32,273 nt of DNA from positions 1 through 32,273 of the forward strand of contig JBHJOF010000246.1 in NCBI GenBank assembly GCA_050330055.1. Direction: 5' to 3'. Below, one piece after another: positions 1 to 7,239 of this stretch (positions are counted from its first letter, which is position 1; each line of letters begins with the position of its first letter). The position numbers and the translations under genes were made by a program. This DNA is from JBHJOF01 sp050330055. Lineage in GTDB: Bacteria > Pseudomonadota > Alphaproteobacteria > Kiloniellales > JAKSDN01. The notes beneath the pieces were generated by a model. The model was not told where the DNA came from and made no database searches. It saw nothing but the letters and a program-made list of their open reading frames with translations.

Positions 1-51
1 GGAAAACTCAAGGGGGGAGGGAAAAGTTGAGCGGCGGCGGCACCTTAGTTT

Positions 52-117
52 GCCTCCCCCTTAGAGGGGGAGGCGGCGCGGAGCGCCGGAGGGGGGCTGG
101 CGCGAAGCGCCGAAGAG
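52..117. repeat. Dispersed palindromic repeat, copy 1
   Basis: This 66-bp stretch is nearly identical to the one at 25988-26055. It contains two hairpins: GCCTCCCCC pairing with GGGGGAGGC, and GGCGC/GCGCC arms around a short loop. It has no coding potential of its own. The rest of positions 1-232 shows nothing else recognisable except the approach to the first gene. Copies differ by only a few substitutions, some of them in loops. Confidence 0.8.
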
Positions 118-232
118 AAAAAAGTCGGAGATGATCAGCGCGCATTTTCTACCTGGCGACCGCGTCATGGCCGTCGCGGCAATGACTAGGTAGACTGGCC
201 GACCTCGACCGCCGGCCAGGACCAACACGACC

Positions 233-2191
233 ATGGCGCATGCCCAGTTTCCGCACCTCTTCTCGCCGCTCAGCCTGCGCGGCGTCACCTTGAAGAACCG
301 CATCTTCTCGACCGGGCACATGACCACGCTGGTGAGCGGCGGGCTGCCGAACGAGGACCTGGTGGCCTATCACGAGGCGCGGGCGGCAGGCGGGTCCGGA
401 CTCATCATCGTCGAGGTGGCGGCCGTACACGAGACGGCGATCTTCACCACCCACACCATCTCGGCCGTCAGCGACGACTGCATCCCCGGCTACCGGCGCA
501 TCGCCGAAGCCTGCCACGGCCACGGTTGCAAGGTCTTCGGCCAGCTGTTCCATCCGGGGCGCGAGATCGTCGAGTCCGTCGACGGCAGCACGCCGGTTTC
601 CTACGCGCCTTCGGCCAGCCCGAACGAGCGCTTCCACGTCATGCCGAGCCCGCTGTCGCGGGCCATGATCGGCGAGATCGTCGCCGGCTACGGCGCAGCG
701 GCACGGCGCATGGCCGAAGCCGGGCTCGACGGCGTAGAGATTGTCGCCAGCCACGGCTACCTGCCGGCGCAGTTTCTCAATCCGCGGGTCAACCGGCGCG
801 ACGACCAATATGGTGGCGACGCCGAGGGGCGCCTGCGCTTCCTGCGCGAGATCATCGCCAGCATCCGCGAGCAGGCCGGCGACAAACTCGTGGTTGGCAT
901 GCGCATCTCCGGCGACGAGGTGAGCCACGAGGGTCTCACGCTGGAAGAGGTGGTGGCGGCCTGCGCCGCGCTCGACGGCTCGCTCGACTACGTCAACGTG
1001 ATCGCCGGCTCCTCGGCGACCCTGGAGGGCTCGGTGCATATCGTGCCGCCGATGTTCATCGAGAACGCCTATGTCGCACCCTATGCCGCCACCGTGAGGT
1101 CGAGACTCTCCTGCCCGGTCTTCGTCGCCGGGCGCATCAACCAGCCGCAGATCGCCGAGCAGGTTCTGGCGAGCGGCCAGGCCGACCTCTGCGGCATGAC
1201 GCGGGCGATGATCTGCGACCCGCTGATGGCCGGCAAGGCGGAGGCCGGGCGGCTCGACGACATCCGCGCCTGCATCGGCTGCAACCAGGCCTGCATCGGC
1301 CACATGCTGACCGGCTATCCGATCTCCTGCATCCAGCACCCGGAGACCGGGCGCGAGCGGCGCTACGGCACGCGGAAACCCGCGGCACAACGCAAGAAGG
1401 TGCTGGTCGCCGGCGGCGGCCCGGCCGGCATGAAGGCGGCCGCCGTGGCGGCCGAGCGCGGCCACGCCGTAACGCTCTACGAAGCCGGCCCGCGGCTCGG
1501 CGGCCAGGCGCTGCTGGCACAGCTGCTGCCCGGCCGGGCCGAGTTCGGCGGCATCGTCACCAACCTGACCCGCGAGATCGAGGTCGCCGGCGTCCAGGTC
1601 GTCACCAAGACGGCGGTCGACCGCGCCCTGGTCGAGCGCGAGGCGCCCGACGCCGTGATCGTCGCGACCGGCGCCCGGCCGCGCCGCCCGGCGATCGAGG
1701 GCAGCGAGGAGGCGCACATCGTCGACGCCTGGCAGGTGCTGCGCGACGAGGCCAACGTTGGCCAGTCCGTCGTCGTGGCCGACTGGCGCTGCGATTGGAT
1801 CGGGCTTGGCATCGCCGAGAAGCTGGCGCGCGATGGCTGCGCCGTGCGGCTCTGCGTCAACGGCTATATGCCGGGCCAGACCATCCAGCAGTACGTGCGC
1901 GACAGCTGGATCGGCAAGCTGCACAAGCTGGGCGTCGAGATCGTCCCCTACGTTCGCCTGGCGGGCGCCGACAGCGACACGGTCTACTTCCAGCACACCA
2001 CCAGCGGCGAGCCGGTGCTCTGCGAGGGCATCGACACCCTGGTGCTGTCGATGGGACACGAGCAGGTTTCGGACCTGGCCAACGAGCTGGACGGCTACGG
2101 CGGCGCGGTCCACACGATCGGCGACTGCCGCGCCCCGCGCACGGCCGAGGAAGCCGTGCTCGAGGGCCTCAAGGTCGCAGCGGAGCTATAG
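233..2191 (+). CDS. FMN/FAD iron-sulfur oxidoreductase, TMADH / N-methylproline demethylase-like
   Basis: This 652-residue protein has an N-terminal old-yellow-enzyme TIM barrel (about 1-345), then a [4Fe-4S] cysteine cluster (C347, C350, C354, C366) and a C-terminal dinucleotide-binding half with GGGPAGM at 394-400. This is the architecture of trimethylamine dehydrogenase, 2,4-dienoyl-CoA reductase and the StcD/DgcA-type demethylases of stachydrine and dimethylglycine catabolism. The N-terminal STGHMTTL stretch resembles the N-methylproline demethylase branch more than dienoyl-CoA reductase; that choice is inferred by memory of the family. Such enzymes are cytoplasmic and pass electrons from the FMN through the cluster. 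The gene stands alone on the plus strand; its stop is 22 bp from the stop of the convergent hemerythrin gene. Substrate is uncertain. A long open frame on the opposite strand is a high-GC shadow. Confidence 0.88.
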   Translation: MAHAQFPHLFSPLSLRGVTLKNRIFSTGHMTTLVSGGLPNEDLVAYHEARAAGGSGLIIVEVAAVHETAIFTTHTISAVSDDCIPGYRRIAEACHGHGCKVFGQLFHPGREIVESVDGSTPVSYAPSASPNERFHVMPSPLSRAMIGEIVAGYGAAARRMAEAGLDGVEIVASHGYLPAQFLNPRVNRRDDQYGGDAEGRLRFLREIIASIREQAGDKLVVGMRISGDEVSHEGLTLEEVVAACAALDGSLDYVNVIAGSSATLEGSVHIVPPMFIENAYVAPYAATVRSRLSCPVFVAGRINQPQIAEQVLASGQADLCGMTRAMICDPLMAGKAEAGRLDDIRACIGCNQACIGHMLTGYPISCIQHPETGRERRYGTRKPAAQRKKVLVAGGGPAGMKAAAVAAERGHAVTLYEAGPRLGGQALLAQLLPGRAEFGGIVTNLTREIEVAGVQVVTKTAVDRALVEREAPDAVIVATGARPRRPAIEGSEEAHIVDAWQVLRDEANVGQSVVVADWRCDWIGLGIAEKLARDGCAVRLCVNGYMPGQTIQQYVRDSWIGKLHKLGVEIVPYVRLAGADSDTVYFQHTTSGEPVLCEGIDTLVLSMGHEQVSDLANELDGYGGAVHTIGDCRAPRTAEEAVLEGLKVAAEL

Positions 2192-2213
2192 CAACCGGCT
2201 CGCCCCGCTGGCA

Positions 2214-2771
2214 TCAAGCCGGCAGTTCGATTCCGCGGCGCGCCGCCATGCGGCGGCCGAGATCGGCCAAGTCCGCATCGGTTAGCCGCCGGCGCGCGAG
2301 CGGCAAGACCGTGCGGTTCTCCCATGCCAAATGGCGCATCTGGGTGACAGCAAAGGCCTTGAGATTGATGAAAAAGCGGATCGGGTTCGGCAGACGTCCG
2401 TGCGCGACGAGCCGCTGCAGATCGTCGACCAGAAAATCGACCACGTCCCGATCCAGCGCGTGTTCGGCGGAGAGCTGATCGACGATGCGCTCGACGCCAT
2501 CCTCCCGTGCACAGCGCTGGCGCAGCAGCGGGAAGAGATCCCGTTCCTCGTCCTCGCAGTGGCGCGGCAGGTCCTCGGTCAGAAAGGCCAGCAGCCGCTC
2601 GGCATAGGGCAAGATGGCGGCCATGTCCTCGCTGTCGGCGCAAGTGCTGAGCCAGCCGCAGACGGTGTTCTGCCGCATGTGCTCGGACAGAATCAGGTCG
2701 AGAGGCTCGTCAAGACCTCCGCTGTCGAGCGCAGGTGATTCGAGCTCTGGTGGCGCTTTTGAGTCCGGCAT
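2214..2771 (-). CDS. Hemerythrin-domain protein (HHE)
   Basis: A 185-residue cytoplasmic protein with the four-helix HHE/hemerythrin pattern. Candidate di-iron ligands are H31 (EHMRQ), H71 and E75 (HCEDEE), H104 (EHALDRD) and H147 with E151 (MRHLAWEN). The family binds O2, NO or iron, or repairs/senses iron centres under nitrosative or low-oxygen stress; the specific role here is unknown. The first 25 residues are a polar, proline-rich lead-in outside the domain. It lies 59 bp downstream of a second hemerythrin gene in the same direction, so the two are probably co-transcribed from the promoter near 3440-3500. The Shine-Dalgarno before its ATG is weak. The two proteins differ clearly in sequence, so this is a pair of paralogous or unrelated HHE proteins, not a recent duplication. 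Confidence 0.85.
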   Translation of the reverse strand: MPDSKAPPELESPALDSGGLDEPLDLILSEHMRQNTVCGWLSTCADSEDMAAILPYAERLLAFLTEDLPRHCEDEERDLFPLLRQRCAREDGVERIVDQLSAEHALDRDVVDFLVDDLQRLVAHGRLPNPIRFFINLKAFAVTQMRHLAWENRTVLPLARRRLTDADLADLGRRMAARRGIELPA

Positions 2772-2830
2772 GCTCTAGCCTGCTATGATGGCCGTTATGT
2801 AGCTCGCCGCCTTGACGCGGCTCAGGTTGC

Positions 2831-3421
2831 TCACTGCGCGGTGGGCTGCCGTTCGTGGAAACCGAGCGGCGTGGGCGCGAGCTCGAGGATGCGGTGCAAC
2901 AGGCCCTCGAACTCCTTGCGCCGCCGCGCGCCGAATAGCGGGTCATCGTTGCGCGCGAAGGCGGCGTCGATCGCGTGCCAATCCTCCTCCTCCAGCACTC
3001 GGAGGGCGAGCGGCAGCAGTTCGCGCTCCTCGCGCGCCATGTGGCGGCGCTCGAAGGCGATGTAGTCCTCGGCCGCCCGCTTGAAGCGGGCGAAGGCCTT
3101 GCGGTCCGCCTGGTAGAGCTCCAGCAGCGCGTGGAGCTCATCCAGTCTGCGTGCGCCTTCGAGGTGCTCCTCATGCACCTTGGCGAGCGTGCCGGCGACG
3201 TCCGGCCGGCGCCGCTGCATCGCGGCAAAGAGGTAGTCCTCCTCCTTGGGATGGTGCAGGAGCGCGGGAAAGCACTCCATGTAATCGAGGATCGCGGAGA
3301 ACAGCACGAAGTCGGGCTGCCAGCGCCCCTTCTCCACCTCCTCCAGCAGGTAACGCAGGCAATAGAGCACGCTCGAGATGTTGAAGTGCTCCAGCCTGAT
3401 GGTCTGGACCGCCGTGGTCAC
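2831..3421 (-). CDS. Hemerythrin-domain protein, first gene of pair
   Basis: This 196-residue protein starts at GTG with GGAGAG a few bases upstream. HHE ligands are visible as H12 (RLEHFN), the HHPKEED histidines and glutamate near 56-61, H85 (HEEHLEG) and the RRHMAREERE histidine/glutamate near 126-130. It ends with a C-terminal helical part of about 60 residues. It matches the hemerythrin superfamily of cytoplasmic di-iron helical bundles. It heads a probable two-gene operon with the gene at 2214-2771. A perfect FNR/Anr-type box is centred about 70 bp upstream of its start (3484-3497), which fits induction under low oxygen or NO, a known setting for this family. The exact ligand (O2, NO, iron storage or cluster repair) cannot be read from the sequence. 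Confidence 0.86.
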   Translation of the reverse strand: MTTAVQTIRLEHFNISSVLYCLRYLLEEVEKGRWQPDFVLFSAILDYMECFPALLHHPKEEDYLFAAMQRRRPDVAGTLAKVHEEHLEGARRLDELHALLELYQADRKAFARFKRAAEDYIAFERRHMAREERELLPLALRVLEEEDWHAIDAAFARNDDPLFGARRRKEFEGLLHRILELAPTPLGFHERQPTAQ

Positions 3422-3483
3422 CGAGGCTCTCCGCGCAAAGGGCGTAATAAATAAAGCCTAGGCGCCACAATGCAGCCATCGCA

Positions 3484-3497
3484 TTGATCGATATCAA
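3484..3497. promoter_or_regulatory. FNR/Anr/FixK-type operator
   Basis: TTGATCGATATCAA is a perfect match to the TTGAT-N4-ATCAA consensus of FNR/Anr/FixK regulators. It sits in the 150-bp gap between the divergent hemerythrin gene (start 3421) and the aminotransferase gene (start 3572). Its centre is 70 bp from the first start codon and 81 bp from the second, so class II (-41.5) activation of either gene would leave a plausible 5' leader. An AT-rich stretch at 3445-3455 could hold the -10 element for the hemerythrin side. Confidence 0.8.
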
Positions 3498-3571
3498 TAT
3501 CAGCCCGACGGCAATTGCGCCCGCGCCGGCAAACGTGCCATAGCTAGCGCCCCACGAAGGAACCCGACGCC

Positions 3572-4861
3572 ATGACGCAACCCGCTGCCGCTCAACTGTT
3601 CCGCGCTTCAGGACTGCCCAAGATCTCCTGGGGCAAGGGCAGCTACGTCACCGACGCCGACGGCAAGCGCTACCTGGACGGCTCGGGCGGGCCGGCCGTG
3701 TTCTGCATCGGCCACGGCAACGAGGAGGTCAACGAGGCGATCAAGGCGCAGCTCGACAGGGTGGCGCACGGCTATCGCTACAGCTTCACCAGCGACCCAT
3801 TGGAGGAGCTGCAGGCCATCATCGCAGCGCGCTGCGGCGGCGGTCTGAAGCGCATGGTGATCGTCAGCGGCGGCTCGGAGGCGGTCGAGTCCTGCCTGAA
3901 GATCGCGCTGCAGTACCAGAGCGCGATCGGCCAGGAGACGCGGCGGCGCTTCATCGCCCGGCAGCGCTCGTGGCACGGCAACACCCTGGGAGCGCTGTCG
4001 CTCTCCGGCTTCGCCGAGCGCCGCGCGCCCTTCGAGGGCTCCCTGCTGGAGGTGAGCCACCTCTCGGCGGTCAATGCCTATCGCCCGCCGCCGGGTGTGG
4101 CGCCAGACCAGGTCGCGGTGTTCTGCGCCCAGGAGCTGGAGCGCGAGATCCTGCGCCTGGGGCCGGAGCGAGTCTGCGCCTTCGTCTTCGAGCCGGTGGT
4201 GGGCGCGGCCGGCGGCGCGGTGCCGGCGCCGCCCGGCTATGCGAAGCTGATCCGCGAGATCTGCGACCGTTACGGCGTCTTGATGATCGCCGACGAAGTC
4301 ATGTGCGGCGCCGGGCGCTGCGGTACCTGGCGGGCGCTGGAGGCCGACGGCGTCGAGCCGGACATCATGGCGGTGGCCAAGGGCCTGGCCGGCGGCTACT
4401 TCCCGCTCGGCGCCGCGGTCTATCACGAGCGCCTGGCCGGGCCGATGTTCGAGCGCTACGGCGGGCTTCTGACGGGGCACACCTTCGTCGGCCACACCGC
4501 CGGCTGCGCCGCCGGCGTCGCCGTGCAGCGCATCGTCGAGCGCGACAAGCTGGTCGAGCGGGTGGCGGCGGAAAGCCCAGGCCTCTTCGCCCGGCTGAAC
4601 GAGGCGCTGGGCCAGCACCCGAACGTCGGAGACATCCGCGGGCGCGGCTTCTTCACCGGCATCGAGCTGGTCGCCGACCGCGAGACCAAGGAGCCCTTCG
4701 ACCCGGCGCTGGCGGTCTTCGGCCGCATCCGCGACCGGGCCTTCGAGAACGGCCTGATCTGCTATCCGGCCGGCGGCAACGTCGACGGCCGGTGCGGCGA
4801 CCAGGTGATCCTGGCCCCGCCCTACAACGCCAGCGCCGCCGAGCTCGACGAGATGGTCTAG
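3572..4861 (+). CDS. Class III PLP aminotransferase, probably C-terminally truncated
   Basis: A 429-residue fold-type I aminotransferase of class III (the BioA/AGXT2/ornithine-type family). It shows the PLP-phosphate motif GGSEAVESC near 100-108, SWHGNTLGALSLSG near 133-146, D241 in ADEVMCGAG and the PLP lysine K270 in AVAKGL. It transfers an amino group between an amine or amino acid and an oxoacid; the substrate is not readable. The frame stops with TAG at 4859-4861 just after ELDEMV, where family members normally continue with a last helix. The same frame stays open for 15 more codons to a TGA at 4907-4909 and encodes a credible amphipathic helix, so a GAG-to-TAG change is likely. The truncated protein keeps all catalytic residues and may still fold. 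The gene is divergent from the hemerythrin genes and shares the FNR-box gap. Confidence 0.87.
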   Translation: MTQPAAAQLFRASGLPKISWGKGSYVTDADGKRYLDGSGGPAVFCIGHGNEEVNEAIKAQLDRVAHGYRYSFTSDPLEELQAIIAARCGGGLKRMVIVSGGSEAVESCLKIALQYQSAIGQETRRRFIARQRSWHGNTLGALSLSGFAERRAPFEGSLLEVSHLSAVNAYRPPPGVAPDQVAVFCAQELEREILRLGPERVCAFVFEPVVGAAGGAVPAPPGYAKLIREICDRYGVLMIADEVMCGAGRCGTWRALEADGVEPDIMAVAKGLAGGYFPLGAAVYHERLAGPMFERYGGLLTGHTFVGHTAGCAAGVAVQRIVERDKLVERVAAESPGLFARLNEALGQHPNVGDIRGRGFFTGIELVADRETKEPFDPALAVFGRIRDRAFENGLICYPAGGNVDGRCGDQVILAPPYNASAAELDEMV

Positions 4862-4909
4862 CTCTTCGCCACCAGCCTGCGCCAGGTCTGCGCGGCGCTG
4901 CCGGGCTGA
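4862..4909 (+). other. Stranded C-terminal tail of the aminotransferase
   Basis: Directly after the TAG at 4859-4861 the same frame reads LFATSLRQVCAALPG and then TGA. It has the helical, aliphatic/polar character of the last helix of class III aminotransferases. This is read as the original C-terminus, cut off by a nonsense change (or a sequencing error). Confidence 0.6.
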
Positions 4910-4918
4910 CGAAGACTC

Positions 4919-5283
4919 CTTTGTCACCCTCAGGCTTGACCCGAGGGTCCAGGACAACGGCTGTCCGGTTGAGGCTCGCTCACACCGACCGCCATGGTCG
5001 GCGAAGGCCGACCATCCACGAGTTTCTTTTGTTGCGGCTGATTCTGGGTACCAACTCGGATTGCGCTGACATCAACGACGCTCTGATCTGATGCAGCGCA
5101 GCTCAACAACCCCGCCGAACACAAACACGTGGATGGTCGGCCTTCGCCGACCATGACGGCGTGGAGCCGTTTCGGTGTTCAAGACTGCTCGAACAGCGCG
5201 CAGCAGACAGGAACCCACGCCGAAGCGGCACTCGCCGGGCCATCAAACCGGACAGCCATGGGCTAAGCCCAGGTATGACAAAG
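4919..5283. repeat. MITE/REPIN-like element with inverted ends
   Basis: About 365 bp of non-coding DNA with nested symmetry. The outer ends are CTTTGTCA (4919-4926) and TGACAAAG (5276-5283). Inside them, GGCTGTCCGGTT near 4959-4971 faces its reverse complement near 5246-5258. A perfect 28-bp inverted repeat lies at 4993-5020 and 5128-5155, and each arm is itself a hairpin (ATGGTCGGC, GAAG, GCCGACCAT). The outer ends resemble the GTCATGCCCGGACTTGACC repeat at the right edge of the window (31999-32113), so they are probably one dispersed family. No ORF inside looks real. The element begins 10 bp after the lost C-terminal tail of the aminotransferase. Confidence 0.7.
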
Positions 5284-5312
5284 TTGTGGCGTTGAGTGGG
5301 ACTCAGAAAAAC

Positions 5313-5344
5313 GAGAAAGGGCGATTCCAGGATCGCCCTTTCTC
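5313..5344 (-). terminator. Intrinsic terminator for the TPR gene
   Basis: A perfect 13-bp stem (GAGAAAGGGCGAT with ATCGCCCTTTCTC) has a 6-base loop. Read on the minus strand it is followed by GTTTTTC, so it terminates transcription arriving from the TPR gene about 205 bp upstream (stop at 5550). The stretch from 5345 to 5509 shows nothing else recognisable. Confidence 0.75.
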
Positions 5345-5509
5345 CCACCCGACCCTGTGCTGTGGGGTACCACAAATCGCCGGATCAGGCGGCCTCGCCG
5401 GGCTACCGGGTGCAGGCAGGCAGGCCACCGCGAGGGTGCGGCGGCCGGTACCATGGCAGCGACGGCGAAGGCTTATCTTTAGGAAACGCCAGGATTTGAC
5501 GAAGGGTCC

Positions 5510-5534
5510 GCCGCCGGGCATTGGACCCGGCGGC
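5510..5534 (-). terminator. GC-rich hairpin just after the TPR gene
   Basis: A 9-bp stem (GCCGCCGGG with CCCGGCGGC) with a 7-base loop lies 16 bp beyond the stop of the minus-strand TPR gene. It lacks a U-tract, so it may be a processing or pausing hairpin rather than a true terminator; the stronger signal is the one at 5313-5344. Confidence 0.4.
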
Positions 5535-5549
5535 AGTGTCTCTCTGACT

Positions 5550-6905
5550 TCAGGCGGCCTGCTGCTTCGCCTTCTCGCCGCTACCTTTCTCGCCGACTTG
5601 GGCGCGGCTCAGGAAGGACCGGTTGACGGGGCTGTGCGGCTTGAGCGCCAGGCGCTCGTTGGCCAGGCCCTCGGCCAGGTCCTTCAGGCCGCCGCGCAGC
5701 GCCGCCTCGGTCAGCGTCCAGTCGATGATGTCGCGCTGGGCGTGGCTGCCGCCGAAGCGGTTGGCGATGAAGCGCGCCGGATGCAGGCGCTCGACCGCGG
5801 TCTCGTAGTCGCCTCGCCAGAAGGCGGCGAAGCCCTCGACCAGCGGCCGGCCGATCTCGCGCGCCCAGAGGGCGGTTTCGACGCTGTCGGACGCATTGTC
5901 GCGATAGGCCGAGAGGATGCGCTCGACCTCGGCCTCGCGACCCGCGCCGAGGTAGGCCATGACGGCGTGCCAGTCGTTGAAGGGATAGAGCCGGCCGTCG
6001 GCATGCTGGTCCCAGGCCTCGGACAGCTCCTGCCAGCGCGCGCCCACGTCCTGGCCGGCGAGGTGCAGGCGCCACAGCAGAGCCGAGGCGTCGACCATAT
6101 CGATCGCGACGGCGCTGCGGCCCTCGCGGATCGGCCCGTCGTAGAGCGCGAGCACCCGATCGACCTGGCCCAGGTCCAGGTGACAGAGCGCCAGATGCCA
6201 CCAGTTGTGCACCTTGAAGAAGTTGTCGTCGCCCGACCAGGTTGGCTCGCGCGCGATCATCCAGCCGATGCCGTCCTGGGCCCGGCCCTGCATCTCCATG
6301 ACGTGAGCCACCGCATGATGCGCCCAGCAGTCGAGCGGCTGCAGGTCGAGCGCCTTGCGTCCCATCTCCTCGGCGCGGGCGTAGTCGCCGCCCTCCTCCA
6401 GGCCGAAGGCGTAGAGGCCGAGCACGATCGAGTAGCCGGGCGTCATCGGCGACCACTGCGGCAGGGCGCGGGCGATGCGATCGCGCAGGTCGCGCGCGTT
6501 GGCGCGGAAGAAATCCATCAGGTGACCGACCTGCAACGCCACGAGATCGCGCGGATAGCGCATGTTGTGCCGGTCCAGCGCCACGGCCGCCGTCGTCCAG
6601 TGTCCGCCGAGCACCAGGTCCAGGGCGACGAGGTGCGAACTCTCGCGCTCGTTGAGCTTCATGGACTTGACCTGCGCGACAATCTCCTTGGCTCCCGCGG
6701 TCGCTTCCGGCTCGGTGGCCACGGCGAAGAGATGCGCCTTCAGGATGTGCGCCATGGCGAAATCGGGCGCAGCCTCGATGGCGCTGTCGGCGAGGGCGAT
6801 GGGATCGCCACGGTAGATATTGAAGGTCTCGACGGCCTGATCGAACAGCGCCACCGCTTCGGCCGTGGCGCCCGAGAGGGCGTTTCCTTGGCGATCGGTC
6901 AGCAT
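5550..6905 (-). CDS. TTC38-like tetratricopeptide repeat protein
   Basis: A 451-residue soluble all-helical protein. It carries the signature of the TTC38 family: HAVAHVMEMQGR at about 197-208 and HNWWHLAL at about 233-240, embedded in TPR-like helix pairs. TTC38 proteins are found in eukaryotes and scattered bacteria; no biochemical role is established. The histidine- and tryptophan-rich pair of motifs is unusually conserved for a plain TPR scaffold. The N-terminus has no signal peptide. The ATG at 6905 has an AAGGAGAG Shine-Dalgarno about 9 bp upstream on its strand. A 15-bp palindrome lies 30 bp before the start. It is divergent from the ureohydrolase gene with a 334-bp gap. The C-terminal 15 residues are Lys/Gly/Ala rich and probably disordered. 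The long open frame on the other strand is a shadow. Confidence 0.85.
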   Translation of the reverse strand: MLTDRQGNALSGATAEAVALFDQAVETFNIYRGDPIALADSAIEAAPDFAMAHILKAHLFAVATEPEATAGAKEIVAQVKSMKLNERESSHLVALDLVLGGHWTTAAVALDRHNMRYPRDLVALQVGHLMDFFRANARDLRDRIARALPQWSPMTPGYSIVLGLYAFGLEEGGDYARAEEMGRKALDLQPLDCWAHHAVAHVMEMQGRAQDGIGWMIAREPTWSGDDNFFKVHNWWHLALCHLDLGQVDRVLALYDGPIREGRSAVAIDMVDASALLWRLHLAGQDVGARWQELSEAWDQHADGRLYPFNDWHAVMAYLGAGREAEVERILSAYRDNASDSVETALWAREIGRPLVEGFAAFWRGDYETAVERLHPARFIANRFGGSHAQRDIIDWTLTEAALRGGLKDLAEGLANERLALKPHSPVNRSFLSRAQVGEKGSGEKAKQQAA

Positions 6906-6934
6906 GGTTTGAACTCTCCTTGGACTTGATGGTT

Positions 6935-6949
6935 GGAAACGTCGTTTCC
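6935..6949. promoter_or_regulatory. Palindromic operator candidate
   Basis: GGAAACGTCGTTTCC is a perfect 15-bp palindrome 30 bp upstream of the TPR gene start, inside the 334-bp divergent gap with the ureohydrolase gene. The half-site GTTTCC recurs at about 7070 and 7109 in the same gap. This looks like a repressor or activator site, but no regulator can be named. The rest of the gap is otherwise unremarkable. Confidence 0.4.
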
Positions 6950-7239
6950 GCGCCTTCGCGTTGCCGTTTGGCGTTCAGTCTACAGCCCTTTGGAAGCAGC
7001 ACCTAGGCACCATGGCGCGCTGCCTTGCTCCCGGGGCGCCAAGCGCGAGGCCCCCGTCTAGGCCGACCCTGTTTCCGCCGGATTTCTCCAGGCGGCGAAA
7101 TTTGTTTCACTTGTTTCCGGGGGATCGGCCGGCGGGCGGACGCGAATTTGCCGGGCCGCAGGCCTGGTGCTATGTCTATGTCGCCAAGCAACAAGGACGC
7201 GCCGGGGCGCCGGTCCCGGCCAGGGCAGGAGAGGCCGTC

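Noticed and set aside
149..2113. Long open frame on the minus strand opposite the flavin oxidoreductase
   Set aside because: Composition is Ala/Arg/Asp/Gly/His-rich without family motifs; it mirrors a well-supported gene, as expected in high-GC DNA.
5175..6929. 584-codon plus-strand frame across the TPR gene
   Set aside because: It starts within a repeat, crosses the terminator at 5313-5344, and mirrors the TTC38-like protein whose start has a good RBS.
6961..7239. 93-residue N-terminal extension of the ureohydrolase
   Set aside because: Not homologous to the family, lies in the divergent regulatory gap; the ATG at 7240 has a strong RBS.
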